Origin: Gammaproteobacteria bacterium
Lineage (GTDB): Bacteria > Pseudomonadota > Gammaproteobacteria > Steroidobacterales > SZUA-146
Length of the DNA: 9,635 nucleotides
Direction: 5' to 3'
Assembly: GCA_013002925.1 (NCBI GenBank)
Contig: JABDLQ010000117.1
Coordinates: 1-9,635, forward strand
Below the pieces are notes generated by a model. It saw only the letters and a program-made list of their open reading frames with translations, was not told the DNA's origin and did no database searches. Every line of letters begins with the position of its first letter. Within the stretch, counting starts at the first letter, position 1. The translations under genes were made by a program, and so were the position numbers. Of the stretch, positions 1 to 5,414 are shown one piece after another.

Positions 1-8
1 GCTCTGTC

Positions 9-24
9 TGGCACGTTGTTTGCA
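9..24 (+). promoter_or_regulatory. sigma-54 (RpoN) promoter of the fliL operon
   Basis: The sequence TGGCACG-TTGT-TTGCA matches the -24/-12 RpoN consensus (TGGCACG, four bases, TTGCW) at every fixed position. The diagnostic GG (10-11) and GC (22-23) are separated by exactly 10 bases. Counting from the -12 GC, transcription should begin near base 35, leaving a leader of about 25 nt that carries the AAGGGA ribosome binding site (45-50) of fliL. RpoN with an enhancer-binding protein of the FleQ/FlrA type controls mid-hierarchy flagellar operons in polarly flagellated gammaproteobacteria, so both sequence and position agree. The activator's binding site is not identifiable here and probably lies upstream of the window or in the leader. 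Confidence 0.88.
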
Positions 25-60
25 TTGATATGCCCAACATAATGAAGGGAAACCCATATC

Positions 61-609
61 ATGGCGGAAGCGGCAGTAGTTGAGGTCGGCGAAGAGCAAA
101 AGACCTCGGTGATCAAGAAAATCGTGATCCCGGTAGCGATTGGACTGGTGATGACCGGTATTGCACTGGGCGCAATGCACTTTCTGGGTCTGATTTCGAT
201 CGGCGGCCAGGCACCGTCACAGGCCGGTGATGCAGCCGTTGAAGAAGCAGTCGAAGATGATGGCGTGACATCACCTGATACAGCCGGCAGCGCGGCATTT
301 TTCTTTTCCTTTTATCCTGACATGCTGGTGAACTTCACCGCCGATGGCCGCGCGCACTATCTCAAAGTCAGCATTGATGTCATGTCGCGCGACGAAGACG
401 CCATCCAGGGGGTGGAGGAATATCACTCGATCATGCGCAACAACATCCTGAAGCTCTTTCAGCAAGTTAAGTACGAGACAGTGAAAGGTACAGAGGGCAT
501 GGAATCGATGCAGGAGATCGCTCTGCAGGAAGTCAAGCGAGTGCTCAAACAGTACCACGGCAACAATAATGTCGAGGGCGTCTACTTTACAACATTCGTG
601 GTGCAGTAG
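61..609 (+). CDS. fliL: Flagellar basal body-associated protein FliL
   Basis: FliL is a single-pass inner membrane protein around the stator units of the flagellar motor; it supports torque and stator function. The 182-residue protein has a short acidic cytoplasmic N-terminus, one membrane segment at about residues 20-43, an acidic low-complexity linker (about 55-75), and a periplasmic FliL domain. The C-terminal part is diagnostic: RNNILKLF (127-134), a VKGTEGMESMQEIALQEVKRVL stretch of which residues 141-150 and 153-162 are typical, and the terminal VYFTTFVVQ. The ATG at 61 is preceded by AAGGGA at 45-50. fliM starts four bases after its stop. It is the first gene of the transcript driven by the promoter at 9-24. 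Confidence 0.95.
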   Translation: MAEAAVVEVGEEQKTSVIKKIVIPVAIGLVMTGIALGAMHFLGLISIGGQAPSQAGDAAVEEAVEDDGVTSPDTAGSAAFFFSFYPDMLVNFTADGRAHYLKVSIDVMSRDEDAIQGVEEYHSIMRNNILKLFQQVKYETVKGTEGMESMQEIALQEVKRVLKQYHGNNNVEGVYFTTFVVQ

Positions 610-613
610 CGCA

Positions 614-1618
614 ATGAGCGAGAACGAGGTTCTATCCAAAGCTGAGGTCGGCGCCCTGTTAACGGGTGTGGCCGACGGTGTTGTTGCAACCAACAGCGGT
701 GTCATCGCCTCCGGCGAAGTCACACCATTTGAATTCAAATCCAGCTACAAGGTGTCCAGCTATTGTCCCGCAGCACTGGTCAATATTTACAGCAAAGTGG
801 CACGCAACTTACAGGCCGGTTTGTATGACCTGCTGCACCGCGAAGTCGAAGTCGAACTGGAAGGGCTGCGCCGTCATCGTTACGACGAATATCTTGCCAC
901 TTTGGAAAAACCCGTGTGCGTACACAGCATCACCGAAAAATCGCTGCCGGGTACAGCGTTAATCGTGCTTGATGCAGCGTTGATTTACGCATTTGTGGAG
1001 AAATATTTTGGCGGTGGCGGCGAACCAGCCATTACCAGTTCCGAAAGAGATCTCACCCCGGCAGAAGTGCGCATGTCAGGCATGTTACTGGAGATGATAC
1101 TGGCGAAACTCACGCTGGCATGGTCACCGGTAGACGATCTGGTATTTAGCAGCCAGGGTTTTGAAACCGATCCGGCAATGGTTACCGTTGCGGCGCATCC
1201 TGAATCCATGCTGGTCGTCAAAATGAGAGTAAACCTCGCTGGTACGACCGGCGACTGCCAGGTAGCCATGCCTCTTAGCATGCTCGAGCCGGTGCGCACA
1301 AAACTCGAAGCCAGTGGCCAGGGTAGCCTGCGTGAACGCGAGCGCTTTCACAGAAGCATGCGCCAGCAGTTACGCAAGGTCCGCATCACGTTGCGCGGCG
1401 ATTTATGTGAAGTCCCACTTACTCTGCGCGAAATGTTGAACCTGACACCAGGCGACGTCATCCCCGTTGATTTGCCGGGGAACGTCGAATTACGCGTGGA
1501 TGATGCCCCGGTTCTTTACGGGCGCTTTGGTACCGCACGCGGTATGAACGCCGTGTGCATGGTCGGTCGCACCACAAAAGACGATCAAAACCCCAGCTCA
1601 AATGAGGCAAAGTCATGA
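614..1618 (+). CDS. fliM: Flagellar motor switch protein FliM
   Basis: FliM is the middle layer of the cytoplasmic C-ring; it binds phospho-CheY and FliG to set rotation direction. I place the start at 614 (334 residues), not at the in-frame ATG at 569. Starting at 614 puts the CheY-binding segment LSKAEVGALL at residues 7-16, as in the family, and leaves a four-base gap after fliL; the earlier start adds 15 unrelated residues inside fliL. The middle domain contains FGGGGE (132-137), the family GGxG motif in the FliG-binding region. The C-terminal SpoA domain (about 256-321) includes VRITLRGDLCEVPLTL and LYGRFGTARG. The start has no clear Shine-Dalgarno sequence, suggesting coupling to fliL. 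The stop overlaps the fliN start as ATGA. Confidence 0.95.
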   Translation: MSENEVLSKAEVGALLTGVADGVVATNSGVIASGEVTPFEFKSSYKVSSYCPAALVNIYSKVARNLQAGLYDLLHREVEVELEGLRRHRYDEYLATLEKPVCVHSITEKSLPGTALIVLDAALIYAFVEKYFGGGGEPAITSSERDLTPAEVRMSGMLLEMILAKLTLAWSPVDDLVFSSQGFETDPAMVTVAAHPESMLVVKMRVNLAGTTGDCQVAMPLSMLEPVRTKLEASGQGSLRERERFHRSMRQQLRKVRITLRGDLCEVPLTLREMLNLTPGDVIPVDLPGNVELRVDDAPVLYGRFGTARGMNAVCMVGRTTKDDQNPSSNEAKS

Positions 1619-1992
1619 CGACATCCAGCGATGAACAAGTTGCAGAAAGAACCACTACCGCAGACCCGGAAACCGCCGCACCTGCACAATTTGATGAACT
1701 GACCGACAACGGTGCGCAGGCATCTGCAGATGAAGTTGACCTGAACGTGATACTCGACGTACCGGTGACACTTGCGCTGGAAGTCGGGCGAACCAAAATG
1801 ACGATTCGTGATCTTTTGAAGCTCAATCAGGGCTCACTGGTCGAACTCGACCGCCCCGCCGACCAGCCCATGGATTTGCTGGTCAACGGCACCCTGGTGG
1901 CCCATGCAGAGATTGTGGTCGTTGAGGACATGTTCGGAATTCGTCTGATCGATGTAGTAAGCCCGAGCGAACGCATTCGCAACCTCAAGTAA
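1615..1992 (+). CDS. fliN: Flagellar motor switch protein FliN
   Basis: FliN forms the lower C-ring with FliM and docks the FliH-FliI export ATPase complex. The 125-residue protein has a variable, acidic N-terminal extension (about 1-40) and a C-terminal SpoA domain (about 41-118). Characteristic segments are VDLNVILDVPVTLALEVGRT (41-60), IRDLLKLNQGSLVELDR (64-80) and the closing LVNGTLVAHAEIVVVEDMFG (89-108) followed by IRLIDVVSPSERI. The length is close to the usual range (E. coli FliN is 137). The start codon overlaps the fliM stop by four bases and has GAGG at 1604-1607, seven bases upstream. The gene sits in the standard fliMNOPQR order. Confidence 0.96.
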   Translation: MTTSSDEQVAERTTTADPETAAPAQFDELTDNGAQASADEVDLNVILDVPVTLALEVGRTKMTIRDLLKLNQGSLVELDRPADQPMDLLVNGTLVAHAEIVVVEDMFGIRLIDVVSPSERIRNLK

Positions 1993-2005
1993 AGGGCTGT
2001 TCCTT

Positions 2006-2452
2006 ATGAAGGCATGTTGCGAGCGAATGATGCGTTATACCGTCATGCTAAGTGGGGGCTTTTTGTGTGCCGTATCGCGGGCCGAAGATGCCGCCGCACC
2101 CCCATTACCCGAAGCGCTCGGCATCAGCACCAACCTGATTGAAGTGACCGTGAACCTGGCCCTCGTGCTGGCAGCTATCGTGGTGCTGGCATGGCTGTTC
2201 AAACGAGCGCAGGGATTTGGTCAACCGGCTGCCGGTCTGCTACGGGTAACGGCCACGTTACCGCTCGGCCCCAAAGAAAGAATATTGGTGCTCCAGGTGG
2301 GCGACGAACAAATTGTGGTGGGCGCCAGTAGTGCCGGGCTTACAACGCTGCATGTACTGGATACACCCCTGCCGGAAACGCCTGCCACCGAAGAGGTGCA
2401 GGGAAATTTTCGGGACAAGCTCATCAAGTCCCTGCGCAAGGCACAGGCATGA
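2006..2452 (+). CDS. fliO: Flagellar export apparatus assembly protein FliO
   Basis: FliO helps assemble and stabilise FliP in the export gate and is the most divergent protein of the set. The assignment rests on position between fliN and fliP, size (148 residues) and architecture. There is an N-terminal hydrophobic stretch resembling a signal peptide (about 8-26, ending AVSRAEDA), one strong membrane segment at about 46-65, and a small cytoplasmic beta-rich domain with LPLGPKERILVLQVGDEQIVVG (85-106). The ATG at 2006 has AAAGGG at 1991-1996, overlapping the fliN stop. In-frame ATGs at 2027 and 2030 would give a more conventional signal peptide but lack a good ribosome binding site. The C-terminus is basic (FRDKLIKSLRKAQA). 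The stop overlaps fliP as ATGA. Confidence 0.88.
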   Translation: MKACCERMMRYTVMLSGGFLCAVSRAEDAAAPPLPEALGISTNLIEVTVNLALVLAAIVVLAWLFKRAQGFGQPAAGLLRVTATLPLGPKERILVLQVGDEQIVVGASSAGLTTLHVLDTPLPETPATEEVQGNFRDKLIKSLRKAQA

Positions 2453-3186
2453 TGCGTTTGCTCCTCGTTGTGGTGCTGACGCTTTATGGAGCCGACGCGT
2501 TCGCCGCAGGTGGACTGCCAGCCGTCTCGGTTGTCGCTGACGGCAATGGTGGCCAGTCCTACACACTGAGTATCCAGGTGCTGCTGTTAATGACGGCGCT
2601 GACAGTCCTGCCGGCACTGGTTCTCGCGATGACCTCTTTCACGCGCATCATTATTGTACTGTCGATTCTTCGCCAGGCGTTGGGCACTGCGCAAACTCCC
2701 CCCAACCAGGTACTGATCGGTGTGGCGCTGTTTCTGACCCTGTTCATCATGGCGCCGGTGTTGCAACAAATCCACGCCGAGGCCGTTCAACCCTACGTCG
2801 CAGGTGAGCTGGAATTTGACGAAGTAGTCACTGCAGCCAGCACACCATTGCGTGAGTTCATGCTGGCCCAGACCCGGGAGTCCGACCTGGCATTGCTATC
2901 CGGCATTGCACAAGTACCTGATATCGCCACGCCCGCGGATGTGCCGATGACGCTGTTGATACCAAGCTTCATCATCAGCGAACTAAAAACCGCCTTTCAA
3001 ATCGGCTTTTTGATGTTTATCCCGTTTCTGATCATCGACCTGGTGGTCTCCAGCGTGCTGATGTCAATGGGGATGATGATGCTGTCGCCGATGCTGATTT
3101 CATTGCCGTTCAAACTCATGCTGTTTGTATTGGTCGATGGCTGGGCGCTCATCGTTGGCACGTTGGCCGCCAGTTTTTATGTGTAG
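2449..3186 (+). CDS. fliP: Flagellar type III export channel protein FliP
   Basis: FliP forms the core of the FliP5-FliQ4-FliR1 export channel in the inner membrane at the base of the flagellum. The 245-residue length equals E. coli FliP. It has a cleavable-type signal peptide (about 1-20, MMRLLLVVVL and ending AFAA), then a first membrane region containing MTSFTRIIIVLSILRQALGT (61-80) and TPPNQVLIG (83-91), a periplasmic domain (about 110-165), and the second signature PSFIISELKTAFQIG (172-186) followed by paired membrane helices ending VDGWALIVGTLAASFYV. All of these are FliP hallmarks. The start overlaps the fliO stop; ATGATG offers two adjacent in-frame starts, and AAGG at 2438-2441 is better spaced for the first. 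Confidence 0.97.
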   Translation: MMRLLLVVVLTLYGADAFAAGGLPAVSVVADGNGGQSYTLSIQVLLLMTALTVLPALVLAMTSFTRIIIVLSILRQALGTAQTPPNQVLIGVALFLTLFIMAPVLQQIHAEAVQPYVAGELEFDEVVTAASTPLREFMLAQTRESDLALLSGIAQVPDIATPADVPMTLLIPSFIISELKTAFQIGFLMFIPFLIIDLVVSSVLMSMGMMMLSPMLISLPFKLMLFVLVDGWALIVGTLAASFYV

Positions 3187-3191
3187 CGCGC

Positions 3192-3461
3192 ATGACTCCT
3201 GAAACCGTCATGACCATCGGTCAGAATGCGCTTGCGCTCACCGTAATGATTGCTGCACCAATGCTGCTGTCGGCACTGGCAGTCGGCCTGTTTGTCGGCA
3301 TGATCCAGGCGGCCACGCAGATCAATGAAATGACGCTGAGCTTTATCCCCAAGTTGCTGGTACTGGCCGCAGCACTTGCCATCGGTGGCCCGTGGATGAT
3401 GCGCACGATGCTGGACTTTACACGCCAGCTTTATCACACGATTCCGCAGCTGGTCGGTTAG
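3192..3461 (+). CDS. fliQ: Flagellar type III export protein FliQ
   Basis: FliQ is a small two-helix membrane protein that packs around the FliP/FliR core of the export gate. The 89-residue length equals that of the enteric protein. The sequence begins MTPETVMTIGQNAL and has two hydrophobic hairpin segments (about 13-38 and 52-74) separated by the polar turn QAATQINEMTL (39-49), the conserved FliQ loop. It starts five bases after the fliP stop with no evident Shine-Dalgarno sequence, so initiation probably depends on ribosomes finishing fliP. Thirty-one bases separate it from fliR, the largest gap within the export-gate block. Confidence 0.97.
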   Translation: MTPETVMTIGQNALALTVMIAAPMLLSALAVGLFVGMIQAATQINEMTLSFIPKLLVLAAALAIGGPWMMRTMLDFTRQLYHTIPQLVG

Positions 3462-3492
3462 TTGTGATATTAACGAATAGCTGGCGCGCCTC

Positions 3493-4281
3493 ATGACTAC
3501 GCCGTTTTTACAACTGGATGCCACTGAGCTAAACACCCTGATTGGCGTTTACCTGTGGCCGTTCACACGGATTGTCGGCATGATCATGGTGGCTCCGGTG
3601 TTCAGCGCCGGCATGGTGTCACCGCGTATGCGGGTGCTGGTGTCTGTGACGCTGACCCTGATCATTGTGCCACTGGTGCCGCCACCGCCACCGGTCAATC
3701 CGATGAGCGTTACCGGCGCCCTGATCACCGTGCAACAGCTGGTCATCGGTATCGGCATGGGCTTTGCACTGCAAATGGTTTTTGACGCATTGATCATTGC
3801 GGGCCAGGCATCTGCGATGAGCATGGGTCTGGGCTTTGCCATAGCGGTTGATCCGCAACGTGGCGTCAACGTTCCTGTCGTGAGTCAGTACTTTATGGTG
3901 CTGGCCACTTTGGCGTTTCTCGCCATTGATGGTCATGTGATGATCATTGAAACCCTGGCAAACAGTTTTGCTGTTCTGCCTGTCAGTGAAACCGGTTTGC
4001 AATCACGCGGTATCGAGCAGCTGGTGTACTGGGGCACCCACATGTTCGCCGGCGCCGTGAAAATTGCACTCCCGGCAATGACCGCGTTGCTCATTGTCAA
4101 TCTGGCCTTTGGTGTGATCAGTCGCGCAGCGCCAACTCTTAACCTGTTTGCCGTCGGCTTTCCAATCACGATGATTCTGGGTTTTGTGATCCTGATGGTC
4201 AGCGTACCGAATATCGTCGACGTTTTTCTCGGTCTGCTCGAGTCAGCATTTAGCAATTCGACCGGAATACTGCTGCCATGA
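3493..4281 (+). CDS. fliR: Flagellar type III export protein FliR
   Basis: FliR is the single-copy subunit completing the FliPQR export channel. The 262-residue protein is hydrophobic throughout with about five or six membrane helices. Family segments include the N-terminal WPFTRIVGMIMVAPVFS (22-38), the central MGLGFAIAVDPQRGVNVPVV (111-130) and the C-terminal VNLAFGVISRAAPTLNLFAV with GFPITMILG (202-230). A five-proline run lies in the loop at 63-67. A TAG in frame at 3478-3480 makes 3493 the first usable ATG; no good ribosome binding site precedes it, which is odd given the 31-base gap after fliQ. Its stop overlaps the flhB start as ATGA. In some bacteria fliR is fused to flhB; here they are separate. 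Confidence 0.97.
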   Translation: MTTPFLQLDATELNTLIGVYLWPFTRIVGMIMVAPVFSAGMVSPRMRVLVSVTLTLIIVPLVPPPPPVNPMSVTGALITVQQLVIGIGMGFALQMVFDALIIAGQASAMSMGLGFAIAVDPQRGVNVPVVSQYFMVLATLAFLAIDGHVMIIETLANSFAVLPVSETGLQSRGIEQLVYWGTHMFAGAVKIALPAMTALLIVNLAFGVISRAAPTLNLFAVGFPITMILGFVILMVSVPNIVDVFLGLLESAFSNSTGILLP

Positions 4282-5414
4282 GCGAGAACAGCTCCCAGGA
4301 TAAAACTGAACAGGCGACTCCCAAGCGTCTGGCGGACGCGCGAAAAAAAGGTCAGGTTCCCCGCTCGCGGGAACTGAGCACTGCTGCGGTGATGCTGTCG
4401 GCCTCCGCCGGACTGATTTTTTTTGGCGACGAGATTGCAACCGGTGCCGTGCAGGTACTTCACAATGGTTTGAGTTACGAACGTGCTGCATTACTGGACC
4501 CTCGCGAGCCGCTGGTTGCATTCCAAACGGCCATTGGTTCTGCATTACTTTCTCTTCTGCCGTTTTTTGCGGTGGTGTTATGTGCGGCGATTTGCGCGCC
4601 GGCGATGACCGGAGGCTGGTCATTCAGCCTGCAGGCAATGGCGTTCAAGGCTGAAAAACTCAACCCGATAAAAGGACTTAAGCGCGTGTTTAGCGCACGC
4701 GGATTGCTCGAGCTTGCCAAGGCTCTCGGCAAGTTCGGACTCGTTGGTGGTGTCGCTGTCGCATTTTTACTGCATTTTTCCGGTGATTTCATGTCGCTTG
4801 GTACCCAGGACCTGAACATGGCTTTCTCTCATGCAGCCAGCATCGGAATGAAAGCGATGGTGATCTTCAGCGCCCCGTTACTGGTCATTGCAGCCATTGA
4901 TGTGCCCTTCCAGCTGTGGCAACACGCCAAACAATTGCGGATGACACGCCAGGAGGTCCGCGATGAATCCAAGGAGACTGACGGCAACCCCGAAATGAAA
5001 GCGCGCATCAGGGCGCTGCAGATGGAACAGGCCAATCAGCGCATGATGCAGGAAGTGCCGCTCGCCGACGTGGTCGTCACCAACCCGACGCATTTTGCCG
5101 TTGCGCTGCGCTATGACCCTGAAAAAATGGGTGCCCCACGTGTTGTTGCCAAAGGTGCCGATCTGGTTGCTGCACGAATTCGGGAGCTTGCCCGTGAAAA
5201 TAGCGTACCGATGCTGTCTGCTCCGCCGCTGGCACGCGCTTTATTCAGTACCACCGAACTCAACCAGGAAATTCCTGCGCGCCTGTACTCAGCAGTCGCA
5301 CAGGTTCTGACCTGGGTATACCAGGTAAAAAATGTCCGTCGCGACGGTGGCGTGCCGCCGGATGAACCTATCGTGGACGTCGACGATGAACTGAGTAACA
5401 AGGATAGGTCATGA
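4278..5414 (+). CDS. flhB: Flagellar export specificity switch protein FlhB
   Basis: FlhB switches the export apparatus from rod/hook to filament substrates. The 378-residue protein has the conserved basic N-terminus (DKTEQATPKRLADARKKGQV, 8-27), a membrane domain with four helices (roughly 35-52, 86-110, 145-168, 190-212), a charged linker helix (about 218-260), and a cytoplasmic domain with the self-cleavage motif NPTH at 269-272. The cleavage Asn is residue 269, the same number as in Salmonella FlhB. VVTNPTHFAVALRYD (266-280) and PLARALF (317-323) are family signatures. The start overlaps the fliR stop by four bases and the stop overlaps the flhA start the same way. Homopolymers A7 (4343-4349) and T8 (4417-4424) lie near the 5' end. 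Confidence 0.97.
   Translation: MSENSSQDKTEQATPKRLADARKKGQVPRSRELSTAAVMLSASAGLIFFGDEIATGAVQVLHNGLSYERAALLDPREPLVAFQTAIGSALLSLLPFFAVVLCAAICAPAMTGGWSFSLQAMAFKAEKLNPIKGLKRVFSARGLLELAKALGKFGLVGGVAVAFLLHFSGDFMSLGTQDLNMAFSHAASIGMKAMVIFSAPLLVIAAIDVPFQLWQHAKQLRMTRQEVRDESKETDGNPEMKARIRALQMEQANQRMMQEVPLADVVVTNPTHFAVALRYDPEKMGAPRVVAKGADLVAARIRELARENSVPMLSAPPLARALFSTTELNQEIPARLYSAVAQVLTWVYQVKNVRRDGGVPPDEPIVDVDDELSNKDRS
4343..4349 (+). repeat. A7 homopolymer tract in flhB
   Basis: Seven consecutive A residues span codons 22-24 (Arg-Lys-Lys) of flhB. The tract encodes the conserved basic N-terminal motif, so composition may simply follow from the protein. It is one of the two longest homopolymers I found in the window. 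Slippage there would truncate FlhB early; whether that occurs cannot be seen here. Confidence 0.9.
4417..4424 (+). repeat. T8 homopolymer tract in flhB
   Basis: Eight consecutive T residues cover the end of codon 47 and codons 48-49 (Ile-Phe-Phe) in the first membrane helix of flhB. It is the longest homopolymer noticed in the window. Poly-T and other homopolymer tracts in export genes are known phase-variation switches in epsilonproteobacteria (for example flhA of Campylobacter coli). Eight bases is at the short end for such switching, and the reading frame here is intact. Confidence 0.93.

Noticed and set aside
1..42. Tail of an upstream fliK gene at the left edge
   Set aside because: Stops occur at 26-28 and 40-42 in two frames, but the few residues before them do not resemble a FliK C-terminus, and the promoter occupies the same bases.
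42..83. Small ORF from ATG 42 in the fliL leader
   Set aside because: Its 13 codons are out of frame with fliL, overlap the fliL ribosome binding site and have no site of their own.
569..613. Longer FliM start at the in-frame ATG 569
   Set aside because: It would add 15 residues unlike FliM, encoded within the conserved fliL C-terminus; the ATG at 614 puts the CheY-binding segment at the expected position.
798..813. RpoN-like TGGCACG-CAAC-TTACA inside fliM
   Set aside because: The near-invariant GC of the -12 element is AC here, and the site is deep in a coding region with no gene start that needs it.
2750..2765. TGGCGCC-GGTG-TTGCA in fliP as an RpoN site
   Set aside because: Spacing is right but two bases of the -24 half deviate, and the position inside fliP has no sensible downstream gene start nearby.
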